Assembly: GCA_937944105.1 (NCBI GenBank) | Contig: CALDZP010000004.1 | Span: 1 to 33,188 of the forward strand | From: an uncultured Ignavibacteria bacterium | GTDB taxonomy: Bacteria > Bacteroidota > Ignavibacteria > Ch128b | Direction of reading: 5' to 3' | Length of the DNA stretch: 33,188 nt | Shown here: positions 8,767 to 15,627 of the stretch, piece by piece | How the letters are laid out: each line of letters starts with the position of its first letter | Numbering within the stretch: the first letter of the stretch is position 1 | Notes under the pieces: model-generated | Databases searched by the model: none | What the model was told of the DNA's origin: nothing | The model's input: only the letters and a program-made list of their open reading frames with translations | Made by a program: the position numbers and the translations under genes

Positions 8767-9279
8767 CTTAACTCTCTCTTTTTTTTACTGATATTTTTTT
8801 GAAACTACTAAAAATTTCAAAAATTTGATGATAAAATTTGTGAAAGAGGTTTTATAAAAATCTAACTTTCTACATAAGCAAATTTTTTACACTTCGCAAA
8901 ATGAAAACAATTGAATTTTTTATCGACAGGAATTTTTGAAAACTATTGGCAATAGAAGTGAATTTTGTTGGTCACTTCAACTCCGCTCAATAACACACAC
9001 AATTGGTTGCCAGGCAGAGCCGAGGCAACCAATTATTTTGCTGAACCTGAATTTATTTTTTTAAGGTATGTCATCTCAACTCCGCTCAGTGACCTGATTT
9101 GAATGTTGCCGAGTACTCTACATATGTTGTCGGGCGGAATCGAGACAACCGATGTTTTTTGTGACAGTGAAAGCTATTTAAGGACAAGGTCACCTCAACT
9201 CCGCTCGATGACCGATTTTTGATGATACCCGATAATTGAAATTAGTTTATTACTACTTAAAATTTGAGAATTAAAAATC
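8767..9279. other. Intergenic region holding the alternating palindrome array
   Basis: No gene was seen. The part next to the M14 gene (8767-8960) is AT-rich and should contain its promoter, but no convincing -33/-7 pair was found. The part next to aroK holds the palindrome array listed separately. Its stems may also stop aro operon transcripts, which would otherwise lack an obvious terminator. Confidence 0.6.
8970..9213. repeat. Alternating array of two palindromic repeat families (A-B-A-B-A)
   Basis: Unit A (gtcac-ttcaactccgctca-gtgacc, with self-complementary ends) occurs at 8970-8994, 9070-9094 and 9188-9213. Between these lie two B units. B1 at 9001-9034 is a perfect 11-bp stem, aattggttgcc against ggcaaccaatt. 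B2 at 9125-9149 is gttgtc against gacaac. Both families have a G+C-rich centre unlike the surrounding DNA. Such short interspersed palindromes are, from general knowledge, common in intergenic DNA of Bacteroidota relatives. In RNA each unit would form a stem-loop. Confidence 0.85.
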
Positions 9280-9786
9280 TTACATTCCAATGAAATTAAT
9301 TATTTCTTCAGCACATTTTTCAAGTGGCATAGTGGATGTATTGACCTTAAAGTCAGCATATTCTTCGTATAATGGAATACGTCTTTGATATGTGATGCTC
9401 AAATCATCTTCTGCATCAAGCGTTGGATTTAACTTTGGTCGATCAGGATCATTTAGTATTCTTTGTTTTATGTCCTTAAGACTTGCTTGAACATAGACAA
9501 TATAACCGTTCTTTTTAAGATTGTCTATATTCGATGGATTTTCAACTGCCCCGCCACCTGTATCAATTACAGAATTATCTTTTTCAGAGACCTGTTCAAT
9601 AATTTTTGATTCAACATCTCTGAAATAGTTCCAACCCTTCTCCGCAACTATTTCCCTGATTTTTTTACCTTCTTTTTCTTCAATTAATTTATCAATTGTA
9701 TAGAGTTCCATTTGAAGTTTTTCTGATAGTAACTTGGCAAGTGCTGTTTTGCCAGCTCCACGAAATCCAATTAAGACAATATTCAT
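9280..9786 (-). CDS. aroK: Shikimate kinase
   Basis: The 168-residue cytoplasmic P-loop kinase converts shikimate to shikimate-3-phosphate. Visible motifs are Walker A GFRGAGKT (7-14), Arg56 in YFRDVE, the shikimate-binding TGGGAV (GGG 77-79), Arg116 in the DPDRPKLN lid and Arg136 in RRIPLYEEYAD. Two positions are unusual. The family's D-x-D motif reads YTID, so the first Asp (Mg-associated in characterised enzymes) is Thr30 while the shikimate-contacting Asp32 is kept. The GE pair before FR is GW (Trp52). The start overlaps the aroA stop as ATGA, implying translational coupling. It is the last gene of the shikimate operon, which makes the assignment secure despite the substitutions. Confidence 0.93.
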   Translation of the reverse strand: MNIVLIGFRGAGKTALAKLLSEKLQMELYTIDKLIEEKEGKKIREIVAEKGWNYFRDVESKIIEQVSEKDNSVIDTGGGAVENPSNIDNLKKNGYIVYVQASLKDIKQRILNDPDRPKLNPTLDAEDDLSITYQRRIPLYEEYADFKVNTSTMPLEKCAEEIINFIGM

Positions 9787-11021
9787 ATTTTATATGCTTC
9801 TCTTAATTTGTTGAACTCTGACCAGAAATTTGTAAAAGATTTTTTTACACACTCAGGATTTTTAATTTTTATACCAGGAATTTTTAATTGAACAATAGCA
9901 AAACTCATAGCTAAACGATGATCGTTATAAGTTTCAATTTCAGCAGGAACATAACTTTCGGATGGTATAATTTCTAGAAAATCTTTGCCCTGATTTACCA
10001 TAACTCCAATTTTTTTTAACTCTGTTGAAAGTGCTGAAATTCTATCCGATTCTTTATAACGCAAATTTTCAATATTCTTGATTAGTGTTTTACCTTCGGC
10101 AAAAATTGAAACTACAGCAAGTGCTGGAACAGAGTCAGGTGCATCGTTCATATCTACTGAAACGCCTTTTAATTTTTTCCCTGTAAGTATAACATAATTT
10201 TTGCCCCACCTAATAGTACAACCCATTCTCTTGAGAATTTTAATGAATTTGATATCAGCTTGTAAAGAGTTTTTATTAATTCCATAAACTTTAATTGATT
10301 TTTTTAATACAGCAGCTGAACCAAAAAAATATGTTGCCGAAGAAGAATCTCTTTCAATATTAATTTCTGCAGGTTTTAATTTCAAGTCACTTCTTAAATA
10401 AAATGTTTTAAAATTTTGTTGATAAACTTTGACACCAAATTGATTTAATGTATGAAGAGTCATCTTAACATAAGGTAATGAAGACAAGTCATTGTCAGAT
10501 TCAACTGTGAAGTCTTTGCCCAGCACAGGCATAATTAAAAGAAGAGCAGATAAAAACTGGCTACTTATTTTTGGATTAATTATGACTTTTTTAGGGGAAA
10601 AATTACCACCCGCAATTTTCACCGGTGGAAAGCCATTTTTTGAATCAATTTTTACATTCAATTGTTTTAATGCTTCAACAAGGTCACCAATTGGTCTTTG
10701 AAGCATTCTTTTTGAACCTGTGATTATCACTTCACCATGATTTAATACAGATAGAGCAGTTAAAAATCTAAAAGTTGTCCCGGCATTTCCACAATAAATT
10801 TTTGTTTTCTTCTTTGAAAATTTTCCACCATTGCCATTAACAATTACATTATCACCATCGATGTCAATTTTAACACCCAATTTTCTCAATCCTCGAATCA
10901 TATAAATTGTATCTTCACAAAAAGGAAAGTTTCTCAAAAAAGATTTGCCATCTGCAAGCGCAGCTAAAATAAGACAACGATTTGCGTGACTTTTTGAGCC
11001 CGGTGGTATAAATTCAAACAT
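9783..11021 (-). CDS. aroA: 3-phosphoshikimate 1-carboxyvinyltransferase (EPSP synthase)
   Basis: The 412-residue enzyme joins PEP to shikimate-3-phosphate to give EPSP, the glyphosate target step. Motifs in order are PPGSKSHANR (6-15), GNAGTTFRFL (78-87), QRP (108-110), SSQFLS (152-157), Asp295 in NDAPDS and Glu323 in YKESDR, and YNDHRLAM (364-371). The Asp295-Glu323 spacing of 28 equals that of catalytic Asp313 and Glu341 in the E. coli enzyme. The N-terminus is short, with only six residues before PGSKS. The ATG lies 2 nt after the aroDE stop without a strong ribosome binding site, so coupled translation is likely. Its stop overlaps the aroK start. Confidence 0.97.
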   Translation of the reverse strand: MFEFIPPGSKSHANRCLILAALADGKSFLRNFPFCEDTIYMIRGLRKLGVKIDIDGDNVIVNGNGGKFSKKKTKIYCGNAGTTFRFLTALSVLNHGEVIITGSKRMLQRPIGDLVEALKQLNVKIDSKNGFPPVKIAGGNFSPKKVIINPKISSQFLSALLLIMPVLGKDFTVESDNDLSSLPYVKMTLHTLNQFGVKVYQQNFKTFYLRSDLKLKPAEINIERDSSSATYFFGSAAVLKKSIKVYGINKNSLQADIKFIKILKRMGCTIRWGKNYVILTGKKLKGVSVDMNDAPDSVPALAVVSIFAEGKTLIKNIENLRYKESDRISALSTELKKIGVMVNQGKDFLEIIPSESYVPAEIETYNDHRLAMSFAIVQLKIPGIKIKNPECVKKSFTNFWSEFNKLREAYKI

Positions 11022-11023
11022 GA

Positions 11024-12490
11024 TTAAAATTGCTTATCGTAATTCTCTAATAAAAACTTTCTTGCTTTTCTAACCGAAAGATTTTTACCTGTAAAAATTT
11101 TGAATTGATGTATTGCTTGTCGAATAAAAAATTCGAAACCGTTTATCATTTTGATTTTTTTTGAATTTGAAATAGAAATGAGTTTTGATTCTTTGAAGTT
11201 TAAGTCTAAATCTACAACAAGCTTAATTTTATTCATAGAAAAAATTTTTTTTGCAAGATTCAAAGCGAATAAATTGTTTCCCGGTGTAGTGTTAATTAAC
11301 ACATCAATTTGTTCGGGAAGTTTATTTTTATTTTTGATTACCTGAATTTCCATCTCTTCTGCAAGCTTTTTTGCTCTTTCAAAATTTCTATTAATAACAA
11401 AAATTTCATTATTGAATTTTTTTAGTGTATAAATAATCGTTCGGGCTGAACCACCAGCTCCAATAACGAGCACTTTCGAATTTTGAAGTTTCTTTTCTCC
11501 TTTGACAATTTCCTTAAATCCTAAATAATCCGTATTAAACAAAATTGGTTTCGAGTCTTTAAAAATTGCAGTATTCGCTGAACCAATTTCTTTAATAATT
11601 TTTGATGAAATATTTGGAATTTTAAGTATCTCTTCTTTAAATGGAATAGTAATACTAATTCCTCGTATATAATTTTTGAAATACTGTATAAAATTTTCTA
11701 AATCGTTGACCAAAAAATTCAAGTAAATTGCATTAGAACCAGTTTCACTAAATCCGAAATTGTGAAAAAGCCAGCTCTTGCTTTGTTTCAATGGATTACC
11801 AGCTATCCCATAAATTCGAGTTGAAGGATAAATATTTTTAACTCTAAAAATTTTTGTAAGTAATTCCAGTGAAATTTGACCTGAAGCTGTCGCTGAATCA
11901 GATTTAAAGGATGAATAGCAAAACAAGGAACCATGTTTATAAGCTAGTATTCTTGCAGATTTTCCGTATTCACCCATACAATGAGCTATTAGTGGAATCG
12001 ATTTTCTATTTGCAATTTCAAGCAGTTTTAATATAGTATAGTTATCATCAAATGAATTTGCGTAAGTAACAATTTTGTAATATTCCGCTGAAATTTTTCT
12101 TGAATAATCGAGTATTTGAATTAAATATTTGAGCCTGGGTGTTTTTTCATAGTTATGATAAGAAAGAATTAATCTGGTTTTTTTTATTTCTTTCTTTAAC
12201 TTATTGATAAAATTCCTTCCAAGATTTATATCTATATCAATGTAATCTACATCATGTTCAATGGCTATTCGATATTTCTTTGATGCATCTTTTAATTTCG
12301 AATAAGAAAAATTGTTAATTCGATATGTGAAAATTTTCGGAAAAGATGTGGAGTTTAAAATTTTTATTAGTTCTTTGTGATTAATTCTTTCGCCACGAAT
12401 TTCTAAAAGGTCAGCACCAAACTTGTGACCATACTCAATAACTTTTTTAATTTCACGATATGATTTAGGTTGATAAGATAAGACTATCAT
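11024..12490 (-). CDS. aroDE: Bifunctional 3-dehydroquinate dehydratase / shikimate dehydrogenase
   Basis: The 488-residue fusion catalyses two consecutive shikimate steps. Residues 1 to about 215 are a type I (Schiff-base) dehydroquinase: His112 in LSYHNY is the general acid/base, Lys139 in YYKIVTYA the Schiff-base lysine, and HCMGEYGKSAR (170-180) the substrate loop. Residues about 222-488 are an NADP-type shikimate dehydrogenase: substrate-binding YGIAGNPLKQSKS, Lys285 in TIPFKE, Asp321 in NTDYLGF, the dinucleotide loop GAGGSA (344-349), and Asn367-Arg368 for the cofactor 2'-phosphate. The domain order is that of the plant and chlamydial fusions. Both active sites look complete. The gene sits 2 nt from each neighbour, between aroB and aroA, which is exactly its place in the pathway. 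Confidence 0.96.
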   Translation of the reverse strand: MIVLSYQPKSYREIKKVIEYGHKFGADLLEIRGERINHKELIKILNSTSFPKIFTYRINNFSYSKLKDASKKYRIAIEHDVDYIDIDINLGRNFINKLKKEIKKTRLILSYHNYEKTPRLKYLIQILDYSRKISAEYYKIVTYANSFDDNYTILKLLEIANRKSIPLIAHCMGEYGKSARILAYKHGSLFCYSSFKSDSATASGQISLELLTKIFRVKNIYPSTRIYGIAGNPLKQSKSWLFHNFGFSETGSNAIYLNFLVNDLENFIQYFKNYIRGISITIPFKEEILKIPNISSKIIKEIGSANTAIFKDSKPILFNTDYLGFKEIVKGEKKLQNSKVLVIGAGGSARTIIYTLKKFNNEIFVINRNFERAKKLAEEMEIQVIKNKNKLPEQIDVLINTTPGNNLFALNLAKKIFSMNKIKLVVDLDLNFKESKLISISNSKKIKMINGFEFFIRQAIHQFKIFTGKNLSVRKARKFLLENYDKQF

Positions 12491-12492
12491 AA

Positions 12493-13575
12493 TTAATGAT
12501 TATATGCAAGTTCTATAATTTCCGGCGCAACAATTTTGTTGTAATCACATTTTCCAATTTTACGCAATAGTGAAAATGTAATTTGATCATTAATTCTTTT
12601 TTTGTCATAACTCATTTTTTCGAGAGCTTTTTCAAACTTATATTTTTTTCTGTATTGCTTATCAAGTTTTAATTTATCGACAATATATTGAATTCTAAAT
12701 AAATCTACTTCATTAAATTTATTTTGTATATGTGAAATATAACTCTCAACTATTATTCCTTCGGCAACTGCAAAACCATGTTTTAATTTATATCCGCTTA
12801 ATGATTCAATGGCATGACCAACTGTATGACCAAAGTTTAATATTTTTCTTAAATTTTTCTCTTCAGGATCTTTTTCAACAATTTTCGCTTTTACCCTGAT
12901 TGATTCTTCAATTAACTTTTTTATTACATTATCTTTTCGAGCAACAATAGAATTTAAATTTGATTCTAAAAAATCAAATCCATCTGGAGAACCAATTAAT
13001 AACGATTTTAAAATCTCAGCAACTCCATTCATATATTCTTCTTCTGGCAGAGTATTAAGAAAATTAAAATCAATAAACACAAGTGACGGCTGATGAAAAG
13101 TTCCTATTAAATTTTTAGAATGTCTCGTATTTATTCCAGTTTTACCACCAATTGAACTATCAACCTGTGCTATTATAGTTGTTGGTACCTGTACATATCT
13201 AATTCCTCTCAAAATTATTGAAGCTAAAAATCCAGATATATCTCCAACAACTCCTCCACCAATAGCAACAATTAAAGTATTTCGTGATGGTTTATAATCG
13301 ATGATTTGGTTTTCAAGTTCATCCCTAACTTTTTGAGATTTACTTTTTTCTCCTGAAGGAATTATGATAAGCTCGAAATTTTTTGAGGATTTAATTAACT
13401 GATCGTGAAATTTGTTTTTGTAAAGGTTATAAACATTCTCATCTGTTATGATGATAGATTTATCAGGATTTAATTTATTATTTATTAAATCTCTTAATTT
13501 TCCTAAATGATTTTCACCTGTAATTATCGAGTAGGATATATTCTTCAGGGATTTTAATGAGAGTTGAAATTCCAT
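12493..13575 (-). CDS. aroB: 3-dehydroquinate synthase
   Basis: The 360-residue NAD- and zinc-dependent cytoplasmic enzyme cyclises DAHP to 3-dehydroquinate. Visible motifs are SGEKSKS (74-80), the NAD-binding GGGVVGD (106-112), VPTTIIAQVDSSIGGKTGIN (130-149) and NLIGTFHQP (155-163). Zinc ligands are Glu187 (NGVAEILK), His250 (NFGHTVGHAIE) and His266 (LKHGFAVAEG). The length is normal for the family and no key residue is missing. It begins 2 nt after aroF ends and stops 2 nt before aroDE begins. Confidence 0.97.
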   Translation of the reverse strand: MEFQLSLKSLKNISYSIITGENHLGKLRDLINNKLNPDKSIIITDENVYNLYKNKFHDQLIKSSKNFELIIIPSGEKSKSQKVRDELENQIIDYKPSRNTLIVAIGGGVVGDISGFLASIILRGIRYVQVPTTIIAQVDSSIGGKTGINTRHSKNLIGTFHQPSLVFIDFNFLNTLPEEEYMNGVAEILKSLLIGSPDGFDFLESNLNSIVARKDNVIKKLIEESIRVKAKIVEKDPEEKNLRKILNFGHTVGHAIESLSGYKLKHGFAVAEGIIVESYISHIQNKFNEVDLFRIQYIVDKLKLDKQYRKKYKFEKALEKMSYDKKRINDQITFSLLRKIGKCDYNKIVAPEIIELAYNH

Positions 13576-13577
13576 AA

Positions 13578-14588
13578 CTATAATTTTCTTCCTACAGCCT
13601 CTGCAACTTTTTTTGCACGAGCAAGCAAGTAATCAAATTGTTCAAGTCTTATTGCCTGTTCTGAATCAGAATATGCCAGGTCAGGTTCATGATGTACTTC
13701 AACAATCAATCCATCTGCACCAGCAGCAATTGCAGCTAAACTAACTGGAATAACAAGATCCCTTTTACCTGTAGCATGACTTGGATCAACAATTACTGGG
13801 AGATGAGTTCTCTGTTTGATTGCTGGTACTATGCTTATATCAAGTGTATTCCTTGTAAAATCTGAAAATGTTCTGATTCCCCTCTCACATAAAATTACAT
13901 TTTTATTACCGCCCATTAAAATATATTCAGCACTGAATAAAAATTCTTTCAAAGTTGCCGAGTAGCTTCTTTTTAATAAAACTGGTAGATGCGCTTCTCC
14001 AACTGCTTTAAGTAAATTTATGTTGTGCATATTTCTTGCACCAATCTGAATTATATCAACAACTTTTTCGAATTCATTTATATCATGATGATCCAGAATT
14101 TCAGAAATAACCATCAAACCTGTTTCTTCTTTTAATTCTTTTAACAGTTCAAGTCCCTTATAACCTAAGCCTTGAAATGAATATGGACTTGTTCTAAACT
14201 TAAATGCACCTGCTCTAATTATTTTAATTCCAGATTTTTTTAAGTGATTTGCTATTCTGAATAGTTGTTCTTTGGATTCAATTGAGCAAGGACCAGCGAT
14301 AACTGTTAAATCTTTACCGCCTATAGTAACGTCACCAACTTTAATTTTGGTTTCAAGGTTATTAATATTTTTATATACTAATTTAAAGTCCTCGTTTAGT
14401 GAAACTACATATTCAACCTTTGGAAGAGATTTAAAGATTTCAGAATTGATATCATAACTTGGTTGAGTAAGTATAACCGTTTTATCTTCATTTTTAAGAA
14501 TAGAAAATTCCAGTCCGAGTTTTTGTATGAGCATTAATACTTTTTCAATTTCTTCATGCTTTGCGTCTTGATTCATTACTATAATCAT
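13578..14588 (-). CDS. aroF: DAHP synthase, type I-beta with N-terminal ferredoxin-like regulatory domain
   Basis: The 336-residue enzyme condenses PEP with erythrose-4-phosphate, the committed step of aromatic biosynthesis. Residues 1 to about 70 form the small ferredoxin-like domain found in the Thermotoga maritima enzyme, where it mediates feedback inhibition by tyrosine and phenylalanine. The barrel follows with metal-ligand Cys101 in AGPCSIES, RTSPYSFQGLG, IQIGARNM, LLKRSYSAT, LCERGIRTF, DPSHATGKRD and IVEVHHEP. No chorismate mutase domain is fused. GGTGA precedes the ATG. As first gene of the five-gene shikimate operon it places the regulated enzyme at the promoter-proximal end. Tyr/Phe control is inferred from domain architecture. 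Confidence 0.96.
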   Translation of the reverse strand: MIIVMNQDAKHEEIEKVLMLIQKLGLEFSILKNEDKTVILTQPSYDINSEIFKSLPKVEYVVSLNEDFKLVYKNINNLETKIKVGDVTIGGKDLTVIAGPCSIESKEQLFRIANHLKKSGIKIIRAGAFKFRTSPYSFQGLGYKGLELLKELKEETGLMVISEILDHHDINEFEKVVDIIQIGARNMHNINLLKAVGEAHLPVLLKRSYSATLKEFLFSAEYILMGGNKNVILCERGIRTFSDFTRNTLDISIVPAIKQRTHLPVIVDPSHATGKRDLVIPVSLAAIAAGADGLIVEVHHEPDLAYSDSEQAIRLEQFDYLLARAKKVAEAVGRKL

Positions 14589-14703
14589 TAATTCACCTTT
14601 TTAATTTCAATTAATTTTATATTTGCATTGTTATATCGTCGAAAAATTCAAAAAATTTTTCTCAAATTATTAAGAATAAATACAAAATTAAAGACAGGTT
14701 TAT

Positions 14704-15537
14704 ATGGACACTAAAATTCTACATGTAGGACATAGCCCCGATCCTGATGATGCTTTTATGTTTTACGGGCTTGCATTCGATTTTGTAAAAATCGATGATT
14801 ATAAGATTAAACATGTTCTTGAAGATATTCAATCTTTAAATATCAGAGCAATGAAAGGTGAACTTGAAATTACAGCTATTTCCGCTCATGTTTATCCTTA
14901 TGTTGAGGATAAATATTACATTATGCGAACTGGTGCAAGCATGGGAATTGGATATGGTCCTATTGTAATAAGTAAGATGGATCTCGATTTAAATAATTTG
15001 AAAAATAAAAAAATCGCTCATCCTGGCGATTTTACTACTGCGACTTTACTTGCTAAAATTTACATCGACGATTTTATTCCAGTTGCTATGCCATTCGATG
15101 AAATTATGAATGCCGTCGAAAGTGGTGAAGTTGACGCTGGTATCGTTATTCACGAAGGTCAAATAACTTATGAACAACTTGGCTTTAATAAAATTGTTGA
15201 CTTTGGTGAATTATGGCAAAAAGAAACTGACCTTCCATTACCACTCGGTCTCGATGTTGTGAGAAAAGATCTTGGTCTCGAAATGGCTCAATTGATCTCC
15301 TGCAAATTAAGAGAATCAATTGAATACGGTTACAAAAATCTTAATGATGCTGTAAATTATGCACTAAAATTTGGTAGAGGATTGGATTTTCAGCTCGGTG
15401 AAAAATTTATAAAGATGTATGTGAATGATTTAACAATTGATATGGGTAAACAAGGCGAAGAAGCTCTAAAACTTTTATTCGATAAAGCTTATCGGAAAGG
15501 ATTAATCAAAAATCCCGTCAATGTCTTTTTAGTATGA
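14704..15537 (+). CDS. MqnD-like protein, probable 1,4-dihydroxy-6-naphthoate synthase
   Basis: The 277-residue protein has the periplasmic-binding-protein-like fold of MqnA/MqnD, cytoplasmic enzymes of the futalosine route to menaquinone. MqnD converts cyclic dehypoxanthinyl futalosine to 1,4-dihydroxy-6-naphthoate. Support comes from the length, the GYGPIVIS segment (84-90) and IHEGQITYE (149-157) with His150, equivalent to the MqnD catalytic His. The N-terminal signature reads HSPDPDDAFMF where characterised MqnD has FSPCPNDTF, so a sister family within MqnA/MqnD/SBP is possible. There is no signal peptide, which argues against a transporter binding protein. It is transcribed divergently from aroF across 115 bases, and chorismate is the starting compound of the futalosine pathway. 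Confidence 0.75.
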   Translation: MDTKILHVGHSPDPDDAFMFYGLAFDFVKIDDYKIKHVLEDIQSLNIRAMKGELEITAISAHVYPYVEDKYYIMRTGASMGIGYGPIVISKMDLDLNNLKNKKIAHPGDFTTATLLAKIYIDDFIPVAMPFDEIMNAVESGEVDAGIVIHEGQITYEQLGFNKIVDFGELWQKETDLPLPLGLDVVRKDLGLEMAQLISCKLRESIEYGYKNLNDAVNYALKFGRGLDFQLGEKFIKMYVNDLTIDMGKQGEEALKLLFDKAYRKGLIKNPVNVFLV

Positions 15538-15627
15538 AACAATTCATCTGTATTATTCGTCATAATTCATTAAAATTAAAAGGTAATAACAAATTCTTGA
15601 ATCATTAACAAATCAATGGAGTACCAA

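Noticed and set aside
14704-15537. ABC transporter solute-binding protein
   Set aside because: The fold is related, but there is no signal peptide or lipobox and no permease or ATPase nearby, while MqnD-type motifs are present.
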